In this document: positions 35,789-48,129 of the stretch, piece after piece
How positions within the stretch are numbered: the first letter of the stretch is position 1
Layout of the letters: each line of letters begins with the position of its first letter
Assembly: GCF_050624435.1 (NCBI RefSeq)
Contig: NC_134538.1
Span: 112,666,437-112,730,436 of the forward strand
Source: Tenrec ecaudatus
Lineage: Eukaryota; Chordata; Mammalia; Afrosoricida; Tenrecidae
Direction of reading: 5' to 3'
Length of the DNA stretch: 64,000 nucleotides
The notes under the pieces: model-generated
The model's database searches: none
Told to the model about the DNA's origin: nothing
The model's input: only the letters and a program-made list of their open reading frames with translations
Translations under genes and position numbers: made by a program

Positions 35789-36164
35789 TCAATGTACCTT
35801 AAATTCTATGCCACTGCATAAATCGCTGATGTCATCCGTGTAACTGCCTTTGCCTCCAGGAGCATGATTAACAATGCTTTTCTCTTCTGCTGTGAGTTTT
35901 TTGAGGTTTTGTTTGTTTTCCTTGGAGTTTTTGTTGTTGTTCTTCTGGTTGGATTTTGTTTCTGTCACAATATGACCACTGACGTAAACCGGAGTTGTTC
36001 GGAACCTGTGGACAAGCAGATGGATTCTGGGTTCCCAGTTACTTCTAGCCCCAATCCCAGAAGAGTTTGTTTCTATAATGTGGCCTTGCTCAAGACTCAC
36101 CTTCATGACGGGATCACTGAACTTCAGGGTGTCACAGCAAAGGGTACTGACCAAAACAGATGAT
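35789..36164 (-). other. Unassigned 121-codon open frame
   Basis: A minus-strand ATG frame (36154 down to 35789) whose composition is more protein-like than most here. It has a charged, Asn/Lys-rich middle around residues 68-95. No family is recognised, no exon signals or poly(A) tail are seen, and the stop lies at the AfroSINE edge. It could be a processed-pseudogene fragment, an L1-linked sequence or chance. I do not call it a gene. Confidence 0.25.
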
Positions 36165-37230
36165 GTCCGGCTATCAATTGGAATCGTGTTTGGGTCTTAA
36201 AGGCTTGTATTCAAACAAGCAGTCATCTAAGTGATCCAAAGATGACAATAACAAAATCTAAATATGACGAAGGGAAAATATCAGAGCTTAAATTGTGAAC
36301 ACCCACATTTGTAGAAGGCTCTGGAGCCCAAATCCATGTGCAGAGCATTTGTCGGATGAACCTCTGGCAGATCCTCTCTGGTCAGAGGCACGGGACTCAA
36401 AGAGCTTTACTATCAGTCAGAGATTATTGTAAACTTGACTATGGTGGGCCAAACTATGCTATAACGTACTTAACCATTGACCTCCCTCTAGCCCCTACCT
36501 GAATTTGCTCTAGGCTTAAATTTTGCTCATTTATTCCACAACAAAATTTCTTCTCTGTTTTCTTTTTAATATTGTTGGTGGTCTTTTCTTTCTTACTTTA
36601 TTTTTATCTTCCTTCTTCATTTTTTATGGTTTATGTTGGGCTTCCCAGTTAATAAAGTGCAGAAGGAATGAGTCCATGGAGACCCTAATGGATGCACTGT
36701 GTTGTCGGGGACAGGGTAGAGGAGAGGGTGGGGAATTGGAGCAACAATAAGCGCGGGGAGAGAGAGGGGGCACTAGCCCTGATTGTGATGACATATACAC
36801 AGCTCTGTTTAAAAGTGACTGAACTAGGGAAGTTTATGGCATATGAATCTTATATCAAGAAAAATACAAGAGAGAGAAACCAAAATTGACCAATGGTTGC
36901 CATAAGTGAAGGAGGAAGAGGTTTTGCTTAGGGGTCATTGAATTTATGTTAACATTGGTGGACTAATTTGGAAAAGGATATCAATAATGATGTACCACAC
37001 AAAGAGAGAAATAAATGCCACTGAATTATACATGTAGAAATTATTGAATTGGAGAATGTTTTTTGTGTGTATTTTTGCTACAATTAAATATTACACTAAT
37101 AACAATGAGTATAAGGAAGAAAAAATATTCTAAAATTTATTGTGGTAATGATTATACAGTTCTTCTTTATATGATTGAACTACTGAATTGTATGATACAT
37201 GGATGAAATGCCATTAAAACTGTTAAAAAA
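36165..37230 (+). mobile_element. LINE-1 3' UTR, old subfamily
   Basis: GGGTCTTAAAGGCTTGTATTC and CAAGCAGTCATCTAAG match the L1 3' UTR block seen reversed at 46.7 kb. The end GATTGAACTACTGAATTGTA and CATTAAAACTGTT with an A-run is the terminus of an older L1 type. A T-rich section (36530-36630) lies between them, so two L1 pieces may be joined. Confidence 0.6.
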
Positions 37231-37249
37231 ATGCCCCTTCTCATTTTTA

Positions 37250-38230
37250 ATGATTTTTAATTTAGCTACATTCTGTGTGGTATTATAATTGTTGCTGGTT
37301 TTCTAATTATTCCCATTTACCTGGTATAACTTTGTTTATCCCTTAATTTTTTAATTGTAATTGATTTAATTGTAAATACCTTTCTTTGGGGTCTGTTATA
37401 CAGTTGGTCTTATTTTATGTGCAAATTGAAAGAAATTAATAGGTGACCTAAACTCTCTCCATCCTTGTACACCCTCCCTGCCAAAATCCTTATTCTACTT
37501 GCTATCCCTTTATATTCGTTGATCTTGGTTTCATATACTGAAAAACAGAAAAACATATAACAATTTTGAGAGAGTGATCCCCAATGACATAATTCCTCAG
37601 AGGAAAACCCTAATTTGAACAAATGAAAACAAAGCAAAAATACAGAAAATGTTAAAAACTAGATCAGGTCCAGGGTGCCTCCGAAGGGGTTTAACTGACC
37701 AGGTTTTAACTTTTCAAGTCAGATTTATGCCTTTGATCTTTTATACTCATCTCGCCAATGCACTTGGTTTAGTAACCACTTTCCTCTGGATGTAGTGTGA
37801 TCACTGGAAACTCGCTTCCTATGTAGTACCAACAACGTGTCTTGGTCTATGTTGGCCTCCATAGTCTTATGCAAACAGGATTCTCACAGTTTAGACTTTG
37901 ATACCAATTCCTCCTTTGATTTGGTATTATGTGACTTACACTCCTTCGGTGACTGATGATGGTGTGATTCTTCCATGTGGGCTTAGTTGACATCTCCCTT
38001 ACATGATTGTTTGTTTGGAGGTAAGTCTTTCAGACCTCAGAAACTATTTAGTCTGACACTGGGCACCATCTAATTTCTTTGCCATATTTTGTTATAGCAC
38101 GTATATTTTCTGTGTTCCTTTCCTGGGGGCGTGTATCAAGCAGGGTCATAATGTAAGAACTAATTTTTCTTAAGTTGGAGCTAGGATTGAGTGCAAACTC
38201 AAAACCCATTCCTGGATATATGTTTTTGTA
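37250..38230 (-). mobile_element. LINE-1 3' UTR, old copy
   Basis: Reversed UTR blocks in the usual order: CTCTCTCCATCCTTGTAC, CAACGTGTCTTGGTC, TTCTTCCATGTGGGC, AGACCTCAGAAACTATTTAG, GGCACCATCTAATTTC and TATTTTCTGTGTTCC. A diverged relative of the 16.9 kb copy. It lies tail to tail with the plus-strand L1 ending at 37230. Confidence 0.7.
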
Positions 38231-39398
38231 TTTGTTTGTTGTGTTTTATCTGCATTTGGATGCCTTTCAAAACCTCCTTGTTAATTTATAGTAGAGAGTC
38301 ATATCAATCATTCCCCTGGGGCCAAATGATCTTTGGTTAATATTATTTTTTATTAGTGCTTGGCATGACTTTTTAAAGCCCTGTTGAAAGAGGATTATTG
38401 TACCTGAATTTTTCACTTGTGCAGAATCAATCAGTTAGTGGCTGGATGCCATTTACACACACAATGGGGGTCAATTGTCAGGGAAACTTACAATAATAAG
38501 ATTGAGAGTGTTAAAATTTTGCCAGAATAATTCATATTTTAATACAGAATATAGGGCATTGGCATAGCAGGACTGTGTTTGTCACCTATCGACAGTTCAC
38601 TGCTCCTAGTACATCCCTCTTCTGCTTCCTCAGACACCATGTATTTTTTGACTTAAGTCCTCTGGTTACAAGTTTGTCTGAGGTAGAGTCCAGTTCACCA
38701 GTGGACTTTCTCCATAGGGTCTCCCTGATGTTCCACCAGAGCATACTGTGATCCTGAAAGATCCAGGATTCATGTTCCAGCATTCCACAGCATCAGGTCT
38801 GGGCCCCCAGGATGCACCCAGAAACCCGGGTCCATGTGACCTATTCAGTGCATACTGAGGGTAGAGAAATATTGGCAGTTGCAGATATAGCTAAGGCTGT
38901 CTTATTGATCTGAGAATTCCTTTAAAATGCATTTTATTTTACCAAAGCAAATGTATATGTAGTCTTATTCTCCTTTAACGGATTCACACTGTGTATACTC
39001 TTACATATTTATGTTTTACAGTTGTATATTTATTTTGGATATCTCCCAATGGCACTTTATAAATATTATTTTTTTGCGTATGTGTTGCTGAAAACTTTCA
39101 CATGTAACAAAATTAAACATACAGTTTTAAGAACAAATGGTATTGGCACTACCCTAGTAAATTCCAATGGCACTTTAAAAGAGAATATTAACAACAGCTA
39201 TAAGAAAAATGCTAGTTCACATAAAGACAGAGTTATTGATATCTTAAAGGAGCACTATGTGAAGTTTTATGAAAAAGACAGCTCCAGTAGGATTTCCGAT
39301 CTTGAGAGCTTGATATAGGATAGCCAAGAGTCAGAATGGACTTCAGAGCAGTGTGTGTGGGGGGGGGGGGAAATGGGGGGTCTGTACAATATAAAAGG
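38231..39398. other. Unassigned
   Basis: No repeat recognised. A 98-codon plus frame at 39022-39318 is Lys/Asn-rich with no known motif; its end is followed by AGAGTCAGAATGGAC, which may be an AfroSINE tail, and by a G-rich run at 39360-39381. Confidence 0.35.
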
Positions 39399-39555
39399 AA
39401 GCCCAGACAGGCTTGCCTTGCAATTATTGAAAGGTCAGCAGCTATTTTTCAGGTCAAAGGTGAGGTGGTCTGCTCCTATAAAGATATTCAAAGCTTCAGA
39501 AATCCTTGATAGCACTGGTAAGAGTCAGAATTGACTAGATGACAGTGGGTGAGTA
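39399..39555 (+). mobile_element. AfroSINE, degraded
   Basis: GGAAGCCCAGACAGG, AAAGGTCAGCAGC, GAGTCAGAATTGACTAGATG and ACAGTGGGTG, in AfroSINE order with several deletions. Confidence 0.6.
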
Positions 39556-39759
39556 CGATATTAATTATCTATTCTTACATTGAAGGTTAAGGTATCTCAT
39601 TAGAAGCAGGTATGAAGAAGAGTTGAGATCATGACTTAGGGAGATACTATAGTGGACAACCTCATCAATACTTTACTTCAAAGCCTGTAGCAAAGAGGAA
39701 AAATATGGAGATAATTTGTATCTATACAATACAGTATCCATCCCTTGCTCATTAGTGTG

Positions 39760-41762
39760 TTGTATTGTGGTAGCTTGAGTGTCGGTGTGATGCTAGAAGC
39801 TATATCATTGTGCCACTGTCCCAACAAGGTCACTCAAGGTGAACAGTTTTCAGGACAGCTCTCAGACCAAGAAAACCATGAAGAAAGTTGAACTTAACTA
39901 TTTCTGAGGACACAGCTACTGAAAACCACATGAGTAGCAGCAGGACATTATACGATATAACTCCTGAAACTCAGCCCCTCGAGCAGAAGGCGCTGGCTAC
40001 AAGAGTGTGTCCTCAAAGTAGAGGTGACCATGATGACCCAGAGAGAGTGAAGCTTTCAGGACTGCCATTTGAGGATGGTGGATGACTCCAAGTATGAACG
40101 AACAGCTGAAAATATCCATCAATAATTTGAACATGGAATGCGCAACGTTTAAATCCAGGGAAATGGGAAGTCATTAAAATTAAGTTAAATGCATGTCAAT
40201 GCCCTAGGCATTATTGAGCTGAAATGGACGGATGTGAGCTAGCTTGAGTTGGATACTCATTTGGTCTACTATGGCGGGAGTGAAAAATCCAGGAGGATTC
40301 ATCCTCAGAAAGAGCATTTAAAGATCTTAGTGGAAGTGTCCTGCTGTCTGTCTGTGGTGGACTCCTTTCTCTACGGCTATAAGTAGTTCCAGTTTAATGC
40401 ATGCATTATTCACGGGGACACATCAACCACCAAAGCTGGTGATGCAGAAACTGAACCAGATCTTCCGTCTGAAATCAATCAAACATGCAATAAAGATGTA
40501 TTGATACTGATGATTGGAGTATGAAAGTGAGGAAGGAAGAGTAGTTAGAAAATATTGTCTTGATTAAAGAAATGAAGCTGGAGATTGTATGATAGAATTA
40601 TGCAAGATCAATGACTTCAACACCACAAATAACTGTTTCAACAACATAAACATTCAAAGTTCACATGGACCTCCCTGAGTGGAATACACAGAAATCAAAT
40701 AAACACCTTCAGGCAGCAGAGATGATGGAGAAGCTCAAGATGAGGTCAAGGGCTGACTGTGGAACAGCCCATTAATTGCTTACATGTATATTCAGTCGAA
40801 GTTGAAGACAGTTAAATCAGGTCCACAAAAGTCAAAATAGGAGCTTGAGTATATACTACCTGAATTTTGTGAATATCTCAAGAACAGATTTGCCACATTG
40901 AACTCTAATTATAGAAGAGTTGATAAGCTGTGGGACGACACTGTGGGATGAGATCAAGGATATAATAAACAAATAAAACAGAAGATTATCAAAAATAAAG
41001 AATGAAATTATCCAAGAGGATGTCAAAAGAGACTATGAAACTTGCTTTTGAATTCGAGTTGCTAATGTAAACAGAAGACGTGATGGAGTAAATGAGTTTA
41101 ATAGAACATTTCAAAGGGCAACTCAAAAAGACAAAGCCAAGTATTGTAATGAAGGGCATGAAGACCAGGAGTTAGAAAGCCAAAATTATCGAGCCTGCTC
41201 CTCAGTTCAAGCCCAAAGAATGGCTAGTGGAAAAAGAAGTCGAGAATTCATGTGACATTGCCTTTGGCCAATCTGCTGTCGAAGGCCTCTTCAAAGTTGA
41301 CTAGCCAGGACTTCACGCTAAAGACTAAGGTATGCCTGACCCGAGTTGGATTTTTCCTTCACCTCACATGTGTATGAAAATCAGACAGTGACTAAGGAGG
41401 CCCACAAAAGGATGGATGAATTTCAATTATGGGGTTGGCAAAGAACATGGGACATACATGGACCGTCATACCAAACAAACCTGTCTTGAAGAAGTAAAAC
41501 CAGAATATGAAGATGTTTAGACTTTGGGCCTGGCACTTTGGACATGTTATCAGGACAGACCATTCCCTGGAAAAGGACTGAATGCTTGGTAATGAAGATC
41601 AGGGAAAAGAGGAAAACTATGAAGAAAGTGCACTGACACAGTGGCTGCAACAGTGGGATCAAATATTACAATGATTTCGAGGATGGTATAGGACTAGATA
41701 GTGTTTCTTCCTGTTATACATGATATCACTATGCACCAGAACCAAATTGATGGTGCTTAAAA
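39760..41762 (+). mobile_element. BovB LINE lacking its RT core
   Basis: Starts close to the element's 5' coding region (GTGATGCTAGAAGCTAT at about 39789) and covers the endonuclease: AACATGGAATGCGCAACG, GGCATTATTGAGCTGAAATGG and TGATTGGAGTATGAAAGTG are equivalents of the conserved endonuclease blocks. The linker FNRTFQRATQKDKAKYCNEG follows. Near 41250 it jumps straight to the 3' region (CCAATCTGCTGTCGAAGG), so the whole reverse-transcriptase core is missing. It ends near GAACCAAATTGATGGTGC. It is full of stops. Confidence 0.85.
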
Positions 41763-42146
41763 ACCATATAATATAGCTACGTTTTGTCTTTATCAGCTGC
41801 TTCTATATATTGTATTTCACTACTAATACTTGTTGGCAAAAAATATTAAAATGATGGTGTAGTGACACGGTGACATAGCTTCTAGCAACACCATCATTGA
41901 AGTCTTTGTGCAAATGGACATATAATTAATCTTAATAGCAACATAGCTTCTCTATCAATTACATATGGACTTATTTGAAGTTCAACAACATAATGTTTGT
42001 ATCTGCACACAGATCCACATACACATATATAGCATCTCTCTGGTGATGCTAACTGCTGGCATATTTTCTTCTCTGTCTTTTATGCTAGCAGCCATCCTCA
42101 GCTACATAGTTACAATCATACCAAGAAGGCTTTTAAAGTCATGCTA

Positions 42147-42700
42147 AGAAGTTGTCATGATTTTCCTCTTGTTTGGATCTACAGTCAATGCTCATGAAAG
42201 CAGCCATCAAAAGATTCAGTGACACATTGCATTGGGGAAATATGCCGCACAACACCTCTAAAAAGTGTTGAAAAGTTGGAGCTCTAAGGTCCCCTGGTTC
42301 CAAGCCATGGTATTTTCAATTGCCTTATATGCATGTGAAAGTTGAACCTTCTATAAGAAAGATTGAAGAAGAATCAATGCACTTGAATTATGGTGTTAGC
42401 GAAGACTATTGAGAGCAGCATGGGCTGACCACAAACAAACAAACAAATGTGTCCTGGAAGAAGGACAGTCATAATTCTCCTTAGAGACAAGGATCTTCAG
42501 TACTTTGAATATGCCATCAGGAGAGGCCAGTTCCTGGAAAAGGACATCATGCTTGGAAGTGGAGCGGAGCAGTGAAAGAGAGAAAGACCCTGGACAATAT
42601 GGAGAACACGGTGGCGACAACATAACAATTTTAAAGACTGGGCAGTATTTTGTTCCATGTACACAGGGTAGCTGGAGTCGGAGCCACATACCCATCACCA
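42147..42700 (+). mobile_element. BovB LINE, 3' ~0.55 kb
   Basis: From AGAAGTTGTCATGATTTTC through CATTGCATTGGGGAAATATG, CTTGAATTATGGTGTTAGCG, GACCACAAACAAACAAAC and GGAAAAGGACATCATGCTTGG to GGAGTCGGAGCCACAT. The (AAAC)n-like word at 42434-42447 is a small expansion of the family's GAACGAACAAA. It lies 385 bp downstream of the other plus-strand BovB but overlaps it in content. Confidence 0.87.
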
Positions 42701-42715
42701 CCCAACCAGGTGTTT

Positions 42716-43380
42716 CTATGCTCTGTCTAGTGTTTGGTGATTATAATGTCAGAGAACATTAAGGTAGGATGATTTGAACCACTATTTATAAGGATAGATT
42801 CTTGTTATATTCTTTTCTAAAGTTAAATATGCACAAAAAGAATATTCTAGTTTCCAGAATAGATTTTATAGTCTGTCTGCTAATTCTGATAATCAAGTGA
42901 TTTCAGAAGGCAATAGTAATAAAGAAATATTACTTTAAGCACACTATTTTCAATATGAAATATCCTTGTATCTCCAATTCTCTATTACATTTAGTCGACA
43001 ATAAAATTCATTTTTCTGCCAGAATTATTGTATGGGTTAGGGCCTACGCTGGCTCTTAAATTGAAGAACAAAACTTTTTTTTTCCTGTTTTAACAGAATT
43101 TGCCATCAATTTCTAAGTTTTTTTTATTGTTCTTTAAAACTGATTGTTTTTGAGTTTCCTTCTTTCTGACACTGATGTAATTCTTTTCTTCCTATTTAGC
43201 TAGCAACATGATTCTAAAATTATGTGGTTATCTCCACTGCTGCCATTTTCTTTGGGTTGTTTTAGGGTCAGGCTTTTTTTTATTAAAACCCACTAGTTTA
43301 TTTACATTCTTTAACATTACCATGTTGATCATTTAAAGTCCCTTCAGTATTTTATATGGGGTGTGCATTGTAAGCATGGG
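42716..43380. other. No gene or clear repeat seen
   Basis: AT-rich DNA with T-runs near 43073 and 43276. Confidence 0.45.
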
Positions 43381-43805
43381 TGATGGTTAGGAATTATACC
43401 AAGTAGACATGCCTGAGTAAGGGTAGGGCCAGAGCCCAGCCTATCAGTCAGGTCTCAGTCTGGTGTCCCTTCCCCGGGAGTGTGGCCCTTTGGATAAGAA
43501 AGAAAGACAACACAGAGGCGCACTATTCTTGGTGCTTTGCTCTGCCAGAGCTGAATCTCAAATCACCTGCAGATTCCAGGAGCCATCCGCAGACTACCTA
43601 CGCTGGATTCAATCGATCAACTTCGGATTCTTATGACCTCAGCATCTGCCAGCCTGTGCCTCCAGTTGTCTCCACTTAGTCATTCTGCTTCCTGTTTCTG
43701 AGCTTCCCCAAGTCAGGAGAATCCATTTCTTCATCTTGATCTCCTTCTATATAAACACATACAAGTGTCACTGGTTTGCTTCTTGAGAGAACACAACCTC
43801 ACACA
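43381..43805 (+). mobile_element. MaLR-like solo LTR, more diverged type
   Basis: Begins TGATGGTTAGGAATTATACC and ends TTGCTTCTTGAGAGAACAC then CACACA, the MLT1-type finish. A TATATAAACACAT block (about 43748) sits 50 bp from the end as in that family. No convincing 5-bp duplication. It is not one of the four closely related copies. Confidence 0.62.
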
Positions 43806-45375
43806 GTACTAAAAGTATCCAGGGGAAAAATTACTTTCTTTTTTATGACTATAATTTATTCTTCCCACTAAAAAGAAGCATTTTAGAACTTGACAAAGTT
43901 GCATAATAATGTGAGAAACACATTGAATTTGATTTTTAACAACTTTGATGTTTACTAGCAGTGTGACTTTCAACAGGGAGCCTTAGTTACTAATATTGGC
44001 TACAGTATTGTTGAGTAAGTGAAAGGTGATGAGAGGTGACAGGACTTTATTTATAGTACATTTTATATTGAATATCTTAGTGAAAAGTTTGTTTTTCTCT
44101 TTCCCCCTACCTTGCCTCATATAATATGCTTTGGGGAGGCTAGGTAATTGATTAGACTAATGAGAAAAATAAGATATATTTGATTCTTGTGTGTAATTCT
44201 AGAGACTATATTCATTTTCATTTATCTATGTATTAACCTTGAAGGATAGAAACCTGTTCATAAGCAATCATCTTGTATATCATGAATTATAACTGTCTGT
44301 CTTGGATGATGAAGGACACATTTCATTACAAAATCAAAACAATATAATATTTTCCCCAGTAGGACTTGTATGAGTGAGTTTTATATACACTGCATATGTG
44401 CTGCAGCATATACTATATAACCAATAATATTTTTGATAATCATTTTAGCTAAGCCAAAATCATACTTGGGAAATTGAGGACAAATCTTAAGGTAGAAGAC
44501 ACTGCATCAGCAGTGCTGTGTGTCTTTTCTTTTGACTTTTTGTTTTCTCTTGAGCCTAATATTGAACTTACTGACTTTTTAGTTTAGTCAGTAAGTTTAG
44601 TCAGCCGCATGGCTCAAGGTTCTTCTTATCAGCACTCTTTCATATGATTCTTTAACATGGGAATAAGGATTAAAGAGTACTGCCTAATTTATTTTTTTAA
44701 AGACACCGTATTTCAATGAGATGCTGACTACAGTTTTCCAGGGAAAGATGGAAATTTTCTACAATTTAAAAATCACCAGTTGTGTGCAAACTGAAAACCC
44801 TAAACACGATGTCTTAAATTGCTTTCACACAATTATCCGTCTGCCCCAAAGGACCTTGAGTTTTTAATATTTTTCAAGTAAGCTATTCATACTCACATTT
44901 ATTTTTTAGAAGCAGTATAAACTCCAAGTAAAAGACTCTTACTTAAAAATGCTCAGCATAAACTCTGAGTCTAAATTTAATATAGTTATACATTTTTTAG
45001 AGTGACTAGATTATATATTCATTTTATGGTGATCTAGTATACAAGTGATCCAATACACACATTAATGATATAATTATATTGAAGATTAGAAAAGTTATGA
45101 AATTAAAATAATTTTTATTAATACTTACTATTTCACATTATCTAAATCTTTTAATAATTTAGTCAAAATTATTATTTCCAGGTATAATATATAACAATGA
45201 AGAACTATGCAGATTTTAAAGGAGTGAATCCATAAGTGTTTGATTACTAGTAGAAGGACCCATTGAGGGACAGGCTGCCCAAGATTCCAGAGACAGTGAC
45301 AAGAAGATCTAAATCTAACTAACATAGACTCCAGGATTATAATCTAACTACCGTGCTCAACTGAAGGCAGATGCA
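43806..45375. other. Unassigned, AT-rich, with one hairpin
   Basis: No repeat or gene recognised. 44440-44660 is compositionally more complex than its flanks and contains a perfect 12-bp hairpin, listed separately. Confidence 0.45.
44565..44597. repeat. Perfect 12-bp inverted repeat, 9-nt loop
   Basis: Arms AACTTACTGACT (44565-44576) and AGTCAGTAAGTT (44586-44597) are exact reverse complements around the loop TTTTAGTTT. The word TTTAGTCAG recurs just after it. Confidence 0.93.
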
Positions 45376-45465
45376 GTGCTTGAACTGCTGGCTAGCGGCA
45401 TGCCAGGTCTTCTGGAAGATACAGCATTGAAACCCCTATGGAACAGTTCTACACTGCAGGCAAAA
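45376..45465 (+). mobile_element. AfroSINE fragment
   Basis: TTGAACTGCTGGCTAGCGG, TCTTCTGGAAGATACAGC and ACCCCTATGGAACAGTTCTA are the middle of an AfroSINE. Head and tail are absent. Confidence 0.55.
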
Positions 45466-45934
45466 TTTATATTGATTTCAGGTCAATTAACAACATATTT
45501 GGCTTCTCTAATAGTCCTCTTTCTAAAAGTATATATAATTAGATACATGTTTGACTGCATGCATGTGGTAAATTTAATGTCTTATACATTAGAACTTATT
45601 TGACATATGGGAGTCAAATTGAGAATATCATGAATATTAATGTTAAATTCATTCAACATCTATTTTCTAAGTGCCTTCAGTATACGAGGATATGTTTTAG
45701 TCTCTGGGGATATAGCAAAGGAAAGCACAGTGGAGACATTTTCTACTAACACATAGCTTAAATTGTAAGCATGGAATGAGAAGAGAGAAATAAAGTGTAC
45801 TGATATCTCACGGACACATTTATGTATGAAAATGGAGAAAATTAGAAGAAACAAGAAGTTTTGAACTAAACATTAGGTAATTGAAAACAAAAATATATAT
45901 ACACAGTTTCTAAACCAGCCATTTATTTATTTAT
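45466..45934. other. No gene or clear repeat seen
   Basis: AT-rich spacer before the next L1. Confidence 0.45.
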
Positions 45935-47022
45935 TTAACAATTAAACCATTCTATTGGGGCTTGTACATCTCTTATCACAATCCATACATCCATCCATTG
46001 TGTCAAGCACATTTGTTGCCATTATCATTCTCAGAACATTTGCTTTCTACTTGAGCCCTTGGTATCTCTTCCTCATTTTCCCCCTCCCTCCCTGCTCCCC
46101 CATCCCGCATGAATAATTTATAAATTATTATTATTTTGTCATATCTTGCACCATCCAATGTCTCCCTTTACCCTTTTCTCCACTGTCCATCCCCCAGGGA
46201 GGAAGTTTTACATAGATTCTCGTAATCGGTTATCCCTTTCTACCCCACCCTCCCTCCACTCTCCTGGTATCGCCACTCTCACCACTGGCCCTGAGAGGTT
46301 CATCTGTCCTGGATTCCCTGTTTTTCCAGTTCCTATCTGTATCAGTGTACATCCTTCGGTCCTGCCAGATTGGTAAGGTAGAATGTGTAAGGGGTCATGA
46401 TAGTGGGGTGGGGGGGGGGAATCATTCAAGAACTAGAGGCAAATTGTGTGTTTCATCATTGCTACACTGAACCTTGACGGGCTCGTATCCTCCCTGCGAC
46501 CCTTCTTCAAGGGGAAATTCAATTGACTACAGATGTGTCTTGGGTCTCCACTCTGCACTCCCCCTAATTCACAATGCTATGATTTTTTGGTCTTTGATGC
46601 CTGATACCTGATCCCTTCAAAACCTTGTGATCTCACAGGCTGGTGTGCTTCTTCCATGTGGTCTTTGTTGTTTGTCAGCTAGGTGGCTGCTTGTTTATCT
46701 TCAAGCCTTCAAGGCCCCAGATGATAGTTCTTTTGATAGCCGGGCACCATCAGCTTTCTTCACCACATTTGCTTATGCGCCAGTTGTCTTCAGCAATTGT
46801 GCCAGGAAGGTGAGTGTGACAGACTGCCGGACTATTAGAACAAAGTGATCTTGTGTTGAGGATGTACTTGAGTAGGGGCCCATGGTCCATCTGTTTCCTT
46901 AATACTAAACATATATATATATATAAATCTATTCCCCCTCATCATATATAAATATATTTACATTTGTATATGCCTGTATTTAGATTTCTATAAATGCCCT
47001 TTGCCTCCTAGTTTTTTCCTCT
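45935..47022 (-). mobile_element. LINE-1 3' UTR, about 1.1 kb
   Basis: Most complete 3' UTR of the TCCATTGTGTCAAGCAC subfamily here. It runs from CATTCTATTGGGGCTTGTAC through the polypurine-tract reverse (CCCCCTCCCTCCCTGC), TTTGATGCCTGATACCTGATC, CACAGGCTGGTGTGCTTC, TCAAGGCCCCAGATG, ACCATCAGCTTTCTTCACC and CTTAATACTAAACATATATA to ATAAATGCCCTTTGCCTCC. ORF2 is not reached. Confidence 0.9.
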
Positions 47023-47424
47023 ATTAAAATCAGCCATTTAAAATCAACATTAAAACTTTTTATTGTAAGGTTCATGTTTGCCCTAACCCCAGTTCACTCT
47101 ATATAAGTTCTGCCTTTTTAATTGGTTGTTTTTATTTTTGATTAATAACCTTATTGTCATTTAAAATTAACATGAAGTTCTGATGTGTAAAAGTACTCTA
47201 AATATCTTACTTTATAAATAAACATCGCTATCTCCCCTTTAGAATGGCCTTGAAGAATTTTTATGCTATAAAGAAAAATAAATGACTATATACACGTTTA
47301 TACACATAATCACATGAGTGTGCATGTTATCTATCAGGCATAGGGAAAACAAAGAATATCCTCTAATGTATCCATCCTACTTCTCAGAATATAGTTGGAT
47401 GGACACTAAGGGAGTCTCAAATCT
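47023..47424. other. No gene or clear repeat seen
   Basis: AT-rich flank; CTATATAAGTTCTGCC near 47099 is TATA-like but isolated. Confidence 0.4.
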
Positions 47425-48129
47425 GAGCAATGTGATACGTGCAAATGGAACAGCCTAAAGGAAGACAGGAGCTTAACTCCAGCTCAGGTCTTGACATGAG
47501 TCTTGAATCCATGCTGAGTTGTAAAGTTGCTTTTTCTAACTGCTGTTTATCATTCCTGTGTTTACACCTTGTGCTGACAGAGCCATAGACCCTCCGGATG
47601 CCGTTTTCCTTTGTGCTCAGGGAGAAGCAGAGTGCCACTCCCCGTTCTCAGCAGGTCCTCCCTCCCTCCCTCGGTGGTCAAGCAGGGGCAGGACGTGGTA
47701 GTCTGCACCCAGATGGTATCGACAGAGAACTTTATTGACAAATATTTACTCAAAAGACACTCTTGATAAGTCAGTTTAAATAACACTTCCCCCAGAAAAT
47801 TGTGTCCCCTAATGATCTTTTGATCACCTGAAAAGCATATATGCTTGAAATTATATCTCGTCAATGAATAATGTAAACCCACTTACTTACAATTCACCAG
47901 TCTGCACTAAATACCTATTTTAATATAACCTACCTCCAATACCCCCAAATTACTTTTCAGCCAATCATACTACTGTAGCTTTAGTGTCTGTTTTAACAGT
48001 ATAAGAGTGAGTTTTTCTCACTCTCTTTAAAACTACATTATTATTTTGGATCTTTCTTGACCTGGCCTCCTCTCTGGATTTTCAATAAATATCTTTGATT
48101 TTATACTTACAGAGTATGTGATTTCACAA
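47425..48129 (+). mobile_element. ERV-type LTR, unnamed family, copy 1
   Basis: Pairs along its length with 52215-52998. Shared ordered words are TTAACTC, CTTGACA then AGTCT, TCCATG-TTGA, GTGCTGAC, TATCGACAGA, CCAGAAAA, CCAATCA, and a 3' block TTCAATAAATATCTTTGAT followed by TTACAG and TTTCAC. The AATAAA at 48084-48089 lies about 40 bp from the end, as in an LTR. The start is approximate. I cannot name the family. Confidence 0.62.

Noticed and set aside
39022..39318. 98-codon Lys/Asn-rich frame considered as a transposon ORF
   Set aside because: No resemblance to L1 ORF1, BovB or retroviral proteins that I can identify; composition is explained by AT-rich DNA.
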